This document shows, piece after piece, positions 10,388 through 24,292 of a DNA stretch of 64,000 bases. The notes beneath the pieces were generated by a model. The model saw only the letters and a list, made by a program, of their open reading frames with translations, was not told where the DNA came from and made no database searches. The stretch is from NCBI GenBank assembly GCA_964019415.1, contig OZ025872.1, positions 7,581,322 through 7,645,321 of the forward strand, written 5' to 3'. Source of the DNA: Ianthella basta. Its lineage: Eukaryota; Porifera; Demospongiae; Verongiida; Ianthellidae. Within the stretch, counting starts at the first letter, position 1; each line of letters starts with the position of its first letter. Both the position numbers and the translations under genes were made by a program.

Positions 10388-13300
10388 ATGGAGGAAAGAG
10401 AAAAGCGCTTCGCTCATCTTCTTCAGCCCATCAGAGATCTAGCCAAGAACTGGGATATTGATATCGCAGGACAACTAGAAGAGTACCTATCAGAAGTAGG
10501 CAACACACTAGCATGAGTTTGTGTCGTCTTATGACAAATGTTCACATTATGTCCTACGTAGACATTTTAAACCGACTGTGGTGGGATGAAATTGACTGTG
10601 TATCATCAGGGTGCCCTGGTGTATGTCTTCTGTGTGTGTTGGATGTGTTGGATGTCGGACTGTACATGAGAGAGCGATTGTGGGGGTTTGTTTACTAAAG
10701 TGATTACACGTATAGTACGGGAAGGGCTAACAAAGGGTATGTGCATACTGTGTGAATTATTGGAACTAATACGGTATAAACCATTCTTGGGTTCTGTTGT
10801 GGGCTTTGTAAGGTTGAGTAGGAAAAGTAGTGGAACCTTCAGTCCATTGTGATGTGAAGCAGTGTGGAGTGGTAATAGGTGAACTGGTGCCTTTTATAGG
10901 TCATTTGTGTAGAGAACGGCACCATTTAGCCCGGGACGCTTATTGTGTATTTGGGTTGGTTTGAGGGTATGGCTGGTCTTTAGTGAAAAGTGACAGTAAG
11001 TGCTTGTAAGTGTTTTCCGTTCTCTGCGCACAATCCCGGAGATTACATTTTACAAGATTAAAGTGTTCCAAGTAAAGCTGTAGTATTGGACAAAAGTATT
11101 GCTGTTACTATTGTCCCATCTGCCATTGAGCTTGGTGTGAGTCAGAAATCTTCCACAATACCTGCATGATATCATGGATTAAGGTACATATCTCTGTTAC
11201 AGAGCCCTTCTTGTTCCTTTACGAATCCTCCTTGAGGCTTTACACATGGCATCATACTCTCTGTGCACTGCACGCGTGTCATGAGGTTCTCTCTGCATTC
11301 TGCTGCTGCCTTGTGCTAAGGAAAGTGCCACCCTCTCCCACACCTCACATGACAACTATTAAGCTCTTTTCTGGGTAGAACACTTCTTTTGTCTTTATAC
11401 TCTCTCTCTCTATTTATTCCCTCTTTCCGGGCAACCACTAATTCGTAGATGCCAGACATTTATTAACTAACTTTCTCAATTTGGCTAGACAGCAGTTTAT
11501 GAAGCAGTCTTTTGGTGGGTTTGATTGATGTATTTAGGACCCAGTGCATGCAGGGTGAAGCCCTACCAGTGGCACTGACACCTGGCATGTGTGTCGATGC
11601 AGTTCTGTGGTGAACGCAGCCAGCTAACTTTATGTAACACGATGCTCTGCACAGTAGAGCCTGTGTTCGAAGCCTTACGGCCTAACAGTGTGAGATGTGT
11701 CTCTGACATGTTGTGTACATGTTCCTCTGTGCAGTTTGATGGGTGTACACTTGTCTCCCTGTACCCATCGCTCAGGTTCACCCTGTGTACACAGTGATAC
11801 GTAGCTGATTCGGCTGGGGAAAATGCTGTACATGTAGAGATTCTCTACGGAGATCAACAAGGTCTTGTCACCACTCAGCCATTAGTTCAGTTCATGCATG
11901 TTGTACCAACACATGCATAGGATACCTCTCTAAGGTGGACAGTACTTGCCATCATGGCTACAAACTGCTGGAATTTAGGCACAGATGTACATATCTAATC
12001 AGGATGCTTTGGTGGTTCTCCCAAATGTCCCCAGAGGGGATCTGGAATAGAGGGGTGTTGTACACTTCCGCTTGAAGGCAGTGCTGTAGCCACAATGTCT
12101 GGTTTAAGAAGTTACATACATATTTTCCTGGGAAGTAATGCAGGTTACAGGTTTAAGGGATAACGATGCACTGTGGTAGCCCTGGTGAATGACAGTGGTG
12201 TGGGCACCTTTGCACTGAGTAATAACTGTGCTGTGTATTCACTATTGTTTGCTGTTGTGCAGATCGACGGCCTCTCAATCACCTTTGATGCTGGCTTAAC
12301 TACCACCAACTTTTCTGAGGCAGCCTTGCTCATCCAAGGCTCTGCCTGTATCTACAGCAAGAAGGTGGAGTACCTCTACACTCTGGTGTACCAGGTGCTC
12401 AACCTCGTGACCAGCAAGCAGTGAGTGTGTGTGTGGGGGGGGGGGGGGGGGGGAGCAGAGAGTGCAGGGAATACGTAGGTGTAAATGTGTAGCTGGGATG
12501 TTTTTGGAGGGGAGGGGGGAGGGGTCACCGCCCCCTTGCTACATTCTTCCACCCTCTTCTAATATGCCCCTCAAATTGTAATTCATTCCATATACACTGA
12601 CACGGATACATTGCTGTAAGTTAAGAGACATGTTCATTAGTGTATCTACGTATATCTGTTATAGTGTGCAGACATTCTTGCTTTGCTCTTTCTCCTGCTG
12701 TGTATGTAGAAGGCTTGGCCAAACCTCTTCTGTGGATGCAGAAGGAGGGGATAAAGATGTGTCTGGTGCAGGTCAGATGGAGGAGGAGGAGGTGAGGATG
12801 GGAGGGGGTGGGGAGGAGGTACATACTGTAGGAGAGGAGGAGGTGGGGAGGAGAGGAGGTACATAGGGAGGGGAGGGGGTACATAAGGAGGGGAGGGGTA
12901 CATAGGAGGGGAGGGGGTACATAGGAGGGGAGGGGGTACATAGGAGGGGAGGGGGTACATAGGAGTGGAGGGGGTACATGGGAGTGGAGGGGGTACATAG
13001 GAGGAGAGGGGGTACATAGGGAGGGGAGGGGGTACATGAGGGGAGGGGTACATAAGGAGGGGAGGGGGTACATAGGAGTGGAGGGGGTACATAGGAGGAA
13101 AGGGGGTACATAGGAGTGGAGGGGGTACATAGGAGGGGAGGGGAAGAGGTGGGAAGGAGAGGAGGTACATAGGAGGGGAGGGGGTACATAAGGAGGGGAG
13201 GGGGTACATAGGAGGGGAGGGGTACATAGGAGGGGAGGGGAGGGGTACATAGGAGGGGAGGGGAGGAGGTGGAAAGGAGAGGAGGTACATAGGGAGGGAA

Positions 13301-16300
13301 AGGGGTACATAGGAGGGGAGGGGGTACATAGGAGGGGAGGGGGTACATAGGAGGGGAGGGGTACATAAGGAGGGGAGGGGGTACATAGGAGGGGAGGGGG
13401 TACATAGGAGGGGAGGGGGTACAAAGGAGTGGAGGGGGTACATAGGAGGGGAGGGGGTACAAAGGAGGGGAGGGGGTACATAGGAGGGGAGGGGGTACAT
13501 AGGAGGGGAGGGGGTACATAGGAGTGGAGGGGGTACATAGGAGGGGAGGGGGTACATAGGAGGGGAAAGGGAGGAGGTGGGAAGGAGTGGAGGTACATAG
13601 GAGGGGAGGAGGTGGAGAGGAGAGGAGGTACATAGGGAGGGAAAGTGGTACATAGGAGGGGAGGGGGTGGGGAGGAGAGGAGGTACATAGGAGGGGAGGG
13701 GGTACATAGGGAGGGGAGGAGGTACATAGGGAAGGGCGGAGAGTGTACATGGAAGGTGGGGTGGCACTACAAGCTATCCTTTAGCAGTGTGCTGTTCTGA
13801 AAGATTGTTACTGTACACTTTTACTAAATATGTACATTTGAACTGTATGTGCGTAGCAGTTGAGTGTGGGTTGAGTGGATGAAAGGTAGTATGTGCAAGT
13901 GCGTGGATCAAGAGAGCAGGACAGTAGTCCTGGAGTACCTGTAGCCGGCTCACTGTTGCTCGCTGTAGTGGCTGATAGGGTAAACTCCTTAGAATGGTAC
14001 TGCCATTCCAGTATGGTCAGTAGAGTTACCTTCATCCTGCACTCCTGCAATGATACGCACACTGCTTATATATTAATGGTATTGTTCCTGTTCTGTTGTG
14101 TATCTAATAAACCCTCATTCTCACCTCCTGTGTTATAGATTTGTATGACTGAAATAATTCATGTTAAAATATGAGCGGAACTGATTCTGTAATATACGTA
14201 TGTATGTACGTGGTATGCAGAGCATGTCCACTTATGAGCCAGTGGGTGGCTATGGTAATGTGTTATTGAGCATACGTATATATTTGACATGGCACTTTTA
14301 AGTATCTGAACATGCTTTTTGGCCATTTGTATATCTCCTTATGCAATTGAAATACCATGAGGCAGTTCACATGTGGATGTGCAGGAGTATGAGCAACATA
14401 AGCACTGAGATTACAAGGCTTTTGTGTACTCCTGCCCCTTCAATTGGAGCCCTCTGTTGTCCACTGCCATACAGTGGCTGTGCACTAAGAGTTGTGCTTC
14501 TCATTGTGTGTCCTGCAGCTTCTCACTCTTGATGACCTGCCAGAGAGTGCCAACATCGACCTGGATGAGGCAGCTTCCTGCATCAAGGCTGTGGGGGCTG
14601 TCCCACGCACCCCAATGTCGCTCATACCTTACCACGAGTCAGAGAAGTCTGGCAGCATCCTCTATAGCAGGACTGGGGAGGTGCTGGGGAGCAGGATGGA
14701 CTTCAAGGTATGGTGAAGCCCTTAGAACATTTCCTCTATAGTTATGGGGACGTGATGGGTTATGAGCCAGCAGTTGGTACGTATTCCTTTCATGGGAAAC
14801 TGCGCTGTCTTCCCAATTACTTTGGTTTCTTCTGTGACTGAAACTGTTGGACACTCTTTCATGGCTGCCAAGTGTGAAGCTGTGTGATCTGTGGTGCATG
14901 TCATGTGGAGGAGTGTGAGGTGTATCTGTGCAATGAGAGGTATGAACAGAAGGTGGCTGCACCAATCTGTCATGGCCTGCACATGTAGCTACGTACAGGA
15001 CCAGGAAGCACTGTGTATGTAGGTGATGTGTAGTTGTATCAGCTACAACATTCCCTTTGGATGATGTATGGTGTCTGGTAACACACTTGGTGGGTACTGT
15101 AGTCTCAGTAAGGATTGCCTTCATGGTGTCCAGCCTTTGTAAACTGCTACAGTGACATTCTCAAGCTGCATGTGGTGATACGTATGTAACTTTGAAAAAT
15201 TTAGGAACTGTTTCTCTTCATCAGTGCTGGGCTCTATTTCAAGGCACTGACAGCATTACTTGCTCTCATTGCAAGTAATGCTGTACCCTCTGTGTTCCTG
15301 TGCATACATACACAAGTGACAAGTGTGTCATGTCGTATTCACCTCTCTTGGTATATACTGTCCATGTCTGTCTCCCCAGATGAACACCAGTGTCATGCAT
15401 CCATCTGGAACACTGCTCCTTGAGTCAGCGGAACAGTTTATGCATGCGCCCTCCTCAGTGAGGACAGGTGTACGGACGCCAGCACTGGCCAGTGAGTGCT
15501 ATTCTAGCTGTGTGCTCTAACATATGTGGTTGTTGTGATGACAGTGCTTTTCAAGAGTGCAGAGCAATGTGTTGTTCCAGTAGCCAGGGGAAGATGGTTG
15601 TTATAGGCAGGCTTAGTAACTGTACGTACTGTACCTTCAAACTTAGGGAGTAGATGAAGTTATGTAGTTTTTGTGAGCCTACCACCTCACTTCAGTCTGA
15701 CTTGCACTGCCCACTGGACGTATGTACTGTGGGAGCAAGTACTCCCAGCCTGTTGGCATGTACGTATGTGGCATTGTTCCTTTCTTGCATGATGTGGTAG
15801 AGGCTCTTGCTATGGTGTTGGACAGAAGTGGGTTTGTTGTTGAGCGTTGCAAAGAAGGACACACTACGTAGTGAAACGTTTTGGCTTTGAGGGTCTTTGC
15901 CAGACACAAAACTTCTTCAAGTTTGTAGCTTTGTGTCTGATGAAGACCTTCGAAGTCAAAACGTTTCACTAGTTTATCCTTCTTTGCTGTGTGATTGCTC
16001 AACATTGAACCCATCTCACATTCTTGCATGTTCTACTGTATGCTGTGCACGCTTCGGTGCTGGCACCCTCACTCACCTTCCACTGCACTTCTCCTCTTCC
16101 CCTCTAGCACACTTTTCCACTGCTAGGAAGCAGGTTGCTGATAGTGAAGGTCCCGGTGAAGCTCCAGCCATGGACACCTCCTACATGCTAGGGGAACCTC
16201 CGGCTGCTTCCGTGGACTTTGATGAGAGTCCATGGAGGGGGTGTGCTGTAGCCTCTGTAGGAGGTGGTGGGCAGTCATATGAGGTGAGGGGTGTGGACAC

Positions 16301-17262
16301 ACCTCTGTGGTTGGGGCAGACTCTATTGAGGACCCTGGTGCAGCCATCTGGAACATGATAATCTGTCCTTGTCTGCTGTACCCAAGCACTCATTGCTTGG
16401 TGTGAAAGAGAAGCTAATGTAATGTGTGTGAATTCCACATCTCGTGCTAAATCAAGGCTCTCTTTTTCACCCCTGGCTGTCTTCATATGAAGCTACTGTG
16501 CATATGTAGGTTTAGAAAGGGTTGGTTCTCTAATACCAGCTTCACCCTGTTGTGAAGCTGATATTAGAGAACCAACCCTTTCTGATGCCTGAGCCAGCTG
16601 AGAAGCCCTCACTTCATATGTAGGTTTAGCTTGATTCTGGCATGGCACATGTGTTCAGATAGTTGTATTGAAGCATATGGTACAGTTTGTACTGGTATGT
16701 GCAGTAAAGAAGTTATCATACTACACCAGTATGTATGTATGGCCATGGGCATTGCTGTTGTACTCCCACAGTTGTAGTTGTGGTGGACCCTTTCCCATAG
16801 CTACATCTATGTACGTACATGTATGCAGCTACTTACATACGTATGTATGTACTGTATGCTTTAACTTTTGCAGGGTTGAACTTTGCGGTTTTTGTGGATC
16901 AACAAACATCTGCAAAAACTTACACAAGGGACTTTAGCTAGCCAGAATGAGATCTAGCAGCCATGAAAGTAAACGCCAAAATTGCAAAATTATAGTCACG
17001 AACCGCAAAAGTTTAGCCCTGCAAAAGTTAAAGAGTATACATTACCCTATGTACTGTATGTAGCCCTTTGGGGCTTGCCGATGCATGCCCATTTAGCTGT
17101 CCCTGTAGAACCTGTGCCCATTGTACAGGTGTGTTATCTTAACTGTTTACTGCACATGCTGTGTATAATCTTGACTATATCTGCATTCATTAGGTTGGCA
17201 GAGTTAAGCCGCAAGCAGTGATTGCTAATGTCTCATGTTGACTCTGTCACTGATCCAAGTGC

Positions 17263-17318
<56 letters not shown>

Positions 17319-20300
17319 CATGTCTTCTTCAAGCTTCCACTGCGGAAGAGTATGCCAGAAGAGCCCTCTGTTGTTGACAAATGGAAGTTGTTGGATCCTT
17401 ATGAGCCCAAGAAAAATGATGTACAACCTTTCAAAAAGGGTCAGTAAAACTCCTTTGTGAAATACATCCCACAAACGGTATTCTGTGTGTTGGGGGAGGT
17501 GGCTATCATGTGCAAGGCAGTAGGAATAGTTTGTTTCATGTATTTATGTGTCAAGAATGAGTGAGCAATTTTCAGGATTATACTTAACTGTGTACATGTG
17601 TGTCAAATGGAGGGAGGATTAGTTGCAGGTTATCTGTGTCCCCAATGGCACCTATTTATAATTCCAAATAGAGCACACCAAAATTTTTCCAAGCATGCTG
17701 GCAATTCAACCTTTTCAGCACTGGTAGACCTTGTGGTAAGTAACGGAATGTCCACGTTTGAAGCCAAAATTGTGTTTGGCTTAGTAAAGTCTCCTCACTT
17801 ATGTAATGTATGGGAAAATTGCAAGTTTTGGATGCTTCTATTTACTACACCAAACAAGCTTTTGGCTTCAAACCTGGACATTTCACCTCTTACCACAAGG
17901 TCTACCAGTGCTGAAAAGGGTGGATTGCCAGCATGCTTGGAAAGTTTTTAGGTAGGCTCTATTTGGAATGGTGAATAGGGGCCATTCGTGTGTGGGGAGC
18001 GCTAGTATCGGATTTCCTGTTTCTCTGAAGTATGTGGGAGACATGGTACAGTAGTTTCACGTTTTCTGTATATCTCTCTAATGAATAGGGCTTCAGGTTT
18101 TCTGCTTGTCTACAATGCTATGTGGGATATTTTCCTAGTTCTGTCAAGTTCTGTGTGTCTCTAATTGTTGGGGGAGGAAGTGCAGTTTCAAGAGTAATTG
18201 TATCACTGATGTGTGGGGGTGTACTTTCAACTTCACATATGTAGGTACAGTACGTTTGTATGTATGCATTTAGTACATGCCATGGGACATAGTCCCAGGG
18301 TAGTAATGGAGGGGGGTAGTTTCAAGTTTGCAGTGAGGAGGGATGGTTTCAGGTTTATTGTCTTTCTTCTTTACACAATGAGCGACTACGTTTCCTGTGG
18401 GTATATATATTGGTGTAGGTTTGGTTGTTGCTATGGAAACCTTTGATGTGGTTTTGTGTATGATATTTGTAGATGGCTACGTATTGTAGTTGATTCTTGT
18501 AGTTCATTTTATCGCTGGTGCAGGTAACACGTTTCGCATTCCGAAAGTTGGCAAACGTAAGGAATCGCGAAAGCGCAAGTCTTCCTCTTCATCTCCTGAC
18601 TACCCCACACAACCACTCAGTGACTTCATTGTTGGCTCCTGTGAGTATGAATATATGCACTTGTGCTGCTCCTGACCTTCTGGAATAGTACTAATCTGCC
18701 AGCTTGCCACTGTTGATGGATCAGTATTCAGCCTGACCCTGCGCTGGCTATTCCTTTGCGGGTGGCAATGATTCTTTGGTGTGGGCAGATCTGTGTATTG
18801 ATTAGTCTCGCGTGGCCAGACCTTTTCCTCCGCTTCCACTATTGCACAACCCCACAATAGTGGAATCAGAGGAAAGGGTCTGGCCACGCGAGACTATGTA
18901 TGTGTTGATAGAACAGATCAGTTGATTGTGTATTGTTCGATTGTTGTTACACAGTACATAGACAGTGTGAGGTACAGAGTACATCCTTATGTGACTGTAA
19001 CTGTCGTTTGCAGATTATTCTAACTCTGGTTTGTATCCAAAGCAAGCTCACAAAGTGCCAGTCTTTCCAGGTCTGTTCCTGCTTGTCTTGTGTTACTGGC
19101 TTGCTATGTACCTGAGCATTTAAGAATATACGTATGTGCACTCATCTAATCTACTCAAACTACTGCTGGTACACTGCTGTATGTTCTACATATGTGTACG
19201 TACATTTATACTGCATGTATTTCCATACTGACTTTGACAGTATATTCTAATGGGTACATGCATATTTACATATTATAACCTCCCTGCAGAGAGCGAAGCA
19301 CAATTTTGGAAGGAGACAAAAGTCCGAAAGAGAAGGGACAGGCAAAGAAGTCAGAAACTGGTATGCATTGCTCTGTCATGTCTCAGCTTGCTCTGTGTAG
19401 TAAGTGGTGACTTTTGCTCACCATGGGCATAGTCTGTAGATCACTAACAAACTGACTATGCACGGACATGAGGGGTGGGTTCCAGGGGTTTCAGAAATCC
19501 CTTTCAAAGACAATACGTAGCAACAATGAAATCAGAGAGAGTACTGCTAAGCAATACTAGAGGATGAGTTAGTGCTGCTATTGATCTTTTTCATTGCTGG
19601 TGCTCTACTGAAGACAGTCTGCGTTCACCTTTATAGCGTTTCGTCATGATTTCAGCTTTGTAATGTTGACCTTGTGGCCTTTTTGGTGATGTACACAGTT
19701 TTGTTTTTTCTTGCCTAAGTGCATATGTGCATAAATTGTAAGCCAACCTGGAAATAGTCTTTAGGCATCCTTGGCCGCGCTCCTGCTTCAGTATTAATTT
19801 TGTAAATATTTTGTAATATAGGTAGGTACAGTAGGTACACATGGCCTTCTGCTTTAGCATCAAGTGAAGGAATCTCAGCAGCTTCAGGCAGGAGAAAGGG
19901 TAGTCTAGCATGCTAGCCCTTCTCTTCCCCAGGTGCTTGGCCCTGGGAGAGGAGAGGGTCTAGGACACATTGCAAAGTCATGAATACCATTGATACTAAT
20001 TGTGTCAATAGTATTCACGACCATGTGTTGTAATCGCAAGATGTGTTACGTAAAGGACCCTATACTGCGTGCGATGACCGTTAGTGTAGAGCACTCCTGC
20101 CATCTGTTCAAGCTTCCAACAGATCTCTTCTGGTCGTACTGACTGAATGACTATAAACTCTTTTCACTGCTGACGAGATTCCTGTGGAGAGTGGTAGTTG
20201 TGAACATAGGCAAGCGACTCACTGCATTGATGGCTGTACAGTAGCTCTGTGCTCTCGTATCTGGATCTTCAGCTTGCCCCTGTGCTCATCGAACTCCCTC

Positions 20301-23300
20301 TTCATCTTCTCTAAGTGCAGCAGTTCATAGCGGCACTTGCAGCCGACAGTACTGGTCGTATTCTTGCATAACTCCTTGTCTAGCAAGTCTCAATCACTCT
20401 CCCTATTAGTGCGGCTTTCCGACACCTGTCACGCAGTTGACGGGTCTCCTGCAGCACCTTGTTGCACACAGTGCAAGTCTCTGCCATCGCGTATGCACAC
20501 AGCAACTCCATCGTGTGTTACCCCATTGTATGTGTGTAATAATTGAATGTGCGAATTGCATGCTGAGAAGCACCAGAAATGCGTGTAGTCTAGACCCTCT
20601 CCACTGCTTGCATTACCTATGCACCCAGGCAAAGAGGGTCTAGCCTACTAGACTAGAGAAAGGGCAGTTCCCCATGATTTTACTGTCACTCTGAAGAAGA
20701 CCTGAGCATCAGGTTGGAATGTAGGCAAGGTTGCAAACCTTTTGTTTAAGCTGTTATTTGGAGAACTGACATTCTCATCTGTATTAGCAAACTGTACATT
20801 TACGTATCATTATGTAATATGTAATATGTATGTTTAGCTACTCCACCTAACACCCCTTTCACATGGACACTTTCAAACTGGGTCGAACCCAGTTTCACAC
20901 CTTTGAGGTGTGGAATTTTGATTTTGTAACTGGGTCGAACCCAGTTCACTCGACCCAGTTGTGGAGGTGGGTTCGACCCAGTTGTAACTAGGTTCGGGGT
21001 ATTAGAAAATGGCGGAAAGGGGAAAGACGTGGTCGAATGGCAAAACAGCGGTACTGGTGGACGCGTGGAGCGAGGATACAATCTAGAAACTTCTGTTGAG
21101 CTCGAAAAGAACCGCTAAGGCCTACAATAAGATTGTAGAGATGCTTGCCGCTCACTCTTCCTCGTCCCATCGCGCTGCAACACCTGGTCTAGGAATGCAT
21201 GGCTCCTGTTTCGCACCCATACCGACCTTGTCTGGTGTACACTGCCGAGCAGAAGTGTTTGCGTTACCTGCGTCGTGATCGTAGCGAGTCCGGCGGCTTG
21301 CCGACAACGAAACGTCATCAATCGACTCCTCCTGGCCCTGTCTAGCTCTCTCTCGCTGCTCTCATACGCTGCCGTCGCCGCCTCCAAAGCCAAATGAGCC
21401 CGGAACGGATGATAACCACCGCGACCTCCCCATTTTCCAACTCCGCATTACGTCACTCGCGCTTGCGCATGGTACGAATAAAATTCCCCATGTGAACACA
21501 AAATTAGCGAAACCGGGTCGAAACCGGTTCAGTTAAACTGGGTTAGTTGCGCATGTGAAAGGGGGGTTAGTTCTGCGGGTATTGGCAGTCAGTACCACCT
21601 AACACTATCACTCCTCCCAATCTGTGCTGTCTGTTCTCAGGCTGTGAAAAGGAAGGTGGTTGTGTCACAGCCCAAACCAGTGGATGAGGATGACAATGAA
21701 GGACATGAGGAGTACAAGAGCTATGGAGGCTATGGTACGTATGGTGGGAGTTTGGGACGTCCCATCTCGCTATGGTATGTACGTATGGTGGGAGTGTGTA
21801 CAGCTGTGTCCACCAATATGTGCTTTGTGTGTGATCCATACCCCTCCACCATGCCTCACATGTAGAGTGTCATAATACTTACTACAGTTAATATGATTGT
21901 GTCTGTAATGCTGTTTGGATGGAACATATGCTATCCTTTGCAATTAGTACACACATCCATTTGGTCAATAGCCTAGGGTAGTATCTTTATTGTGAGGAGC
22001 AGTACTTGTCTAGAAAATCATTTTACAGTGAAACTAGTCTAAGACAGCTACCTGTGGGCCCCTTATAACTGACCTTTATATAGAGAGGTGGCTGCCTGTA
22101 GAGGTAGACTGCAATGCTTTAGTGCCATTTGGGGCCAGGGAGGCTGGCTGTTTTAGAGAGGTGGCTGCCTAACGCAGTGACCATCTTAGACAGTCATAGG
22201 TTCCACTGTACAGCAATTATTGCACAGGCTTACTTTACAGTTTGACTGTTTTAGTTTCACTGTTGACTGATCAAATATTGATAGCAATTGAAGTTGGTTG
22301 TCTCTCAGATGTGACATCATTGATGTTAGCAAAGCTGCTAGTACAGTAGCTTGCCCACTGGGAACCATGTGAACCATGCTTAGCATGTTGAACCATGCCA
22401 TCATTCCATTAGAGTGTAGATCATGAAATTGATACTGGCTGGTGGCAATTTTCCCTCCCTGCCTGTTCTCTTGACTGGTGACTAGTTGTACATTAGTGTG
22501 CTCAGAGATACAACCAACTCATTGATCATGCATATATTGGGTTTTGTAACTACTGAAGATTGCATAAACAAGATGTTCGGTCCAAGTTACTGCTGTCATT
22601 GCACTAAGTGTGGTGTATTGCCACTTGCACTCACTCATTACTGTACTGTACTGTATTCCTTCTCACCACGTAGACACTGGCGATGATGATGTAGGTGTCG
22701 ACCACCAGATGGACGCTGTGTTCAGTCGCCTCCCTGAGGATGGAGGGAGTGCTGGCACTGCTGTACAGGGGGCATGGCACCAAGGGGTGGAGCCCATGGG
22801 TGGGTGGTGTGCATGTAGTGAGGCTGCATGTGTGGGAGGGTGAGGAATGGGCAAGCAGTCCTCTCTGCAGGTGCGAATGCACGTGCGTGAGTGCTTGTAC
22901 AGTACATGTTGGATAGTACATAGGTGTATCCTGTATACGTATGTATGTACTGTGGGTGTGTGGGTGTGTGGGTGTGTGATTGTGTGCCTCTTCGCATTTA
23001 CTGTGCTATGTAGCTCTGAATGTATCCATGGATATAGACAAGCACTCGGTGGTACAGAGTTATGAAGAGCTAGTTCGGAGCTATGTGGTAAGCGGACTCT
23101 GCAGACTTTGTGAATATCTTCACTAGCTAAGTCCATCTGCTTTGTGGGCATGTGGTCTTGTAGGTTTTCAAGTGCTGGACGCTGTGTTCTCACTAGGCTG
23201 TTGTTGAAGAGTACAGAACCCTTCTTGTTCCCTAGAACCTTTGTGAGGGTTTAAATATGGCACTGTACCCTTCTTGAAAATACCAGTACTCATGTGGTGT

Positions 23301-24259
23301 GGACAATAGCATCTGTATGCATTATGTACTGTACTGTAAGGCTCCCCCCTTATTCATCTACTGTGCTTTGCACAGGAAGTTGACACCTCTCCCACACCCA
23401 ACCATCCACCAGCCATTCCTCACATAGCTAACAGCCTACTGCTCCTTGAGACTATTTCCTGTGGAGAACACTGACTGGACAGTGTACTGGGGCCTCTCCT
23501 ATTAGAATATCCACATGTGGTAATGCTCATATCTAATGATTGAACGTTTGTATGTCCATTATGTATGTATGTATGTATGCACTCATTTGTAGGAGTTGGC
23601 CCTGGTACAAGCCCAGGTCCATGCACAAGAGACAGAGCTGTCACGACGAGTGCAAGAGTGGGATGACAGAATACGGCCAAAATTGGTAGAGGAGGTACGT
23701 GTTTTTGTGCTTTCGAATGTACATGGCTATGTGTACATTTCACTCTTTTACCTATTATAATTGTCCTCCTCTCCTGACCACTCACCCTTCTCCTCTCCCC
23801 CTACAGGAGAGCCATCCTCAGTTTGACATCCATCATTATGGGCAGCAAGTTGTGGATGGATTGGACACTGGGGAAGAGGACAACAGTGGGTGCAGCTGTA
23901 TGGTGTACTAGCAGACATTGCCATGCTCTCATGCACCACGCCCACAATGGACGCATACACATGTACAAACATGTACACGCTTGAAAAATGTATTCAAACA
24001 GTCAAATGTACACATACAATGGACGTATAGACCTGCCATTCAGTGTGACCGCTGTACACTGTCACTTCGTTTGTGTGCTGCACACACTCACTCAACCCCT
24101 TTCCTCTGCTGGTATGCAATTGCAGAGCTATCCTTTAGGGAGCTTGTTCAGGGCAAGGAGGTGTACAATGTGTGCCGGATATTTGCTGCAACCCTTCAGT
24201 TGGTACGTGAGCGAATGGCATTTATTAGAGTGCACACACAGTGTCAGATACACACATGT

Positions 24260-24292
<33 letters not shown>

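Noticed and set aside
10207-10461. 84-codon plus-strand frame overlapping the start of NCAPH2
   Set aside because: It is in another frame from the exon 1 peptide, which matches NCAPH2 from its own ATG at 10388.
12710-12771. NCAPH2 exon 3 ending at the GTCAGA donor at 12772
   Set aside because: It would leave phase 1 and create a stop in exon 4. The GTGAGG donor at 12792 keeps the frame and the LTLDDLPES match.
12621-13767. Three overlapping minus-strand frames of 325-373 codons rich in Pro, Tyr, Leu and Ser
   Set aside because: They are products of the stop-free 19-20-bp minisatellite in an NCAPH2 intron. All three frames are open, and composition follows the repeat.
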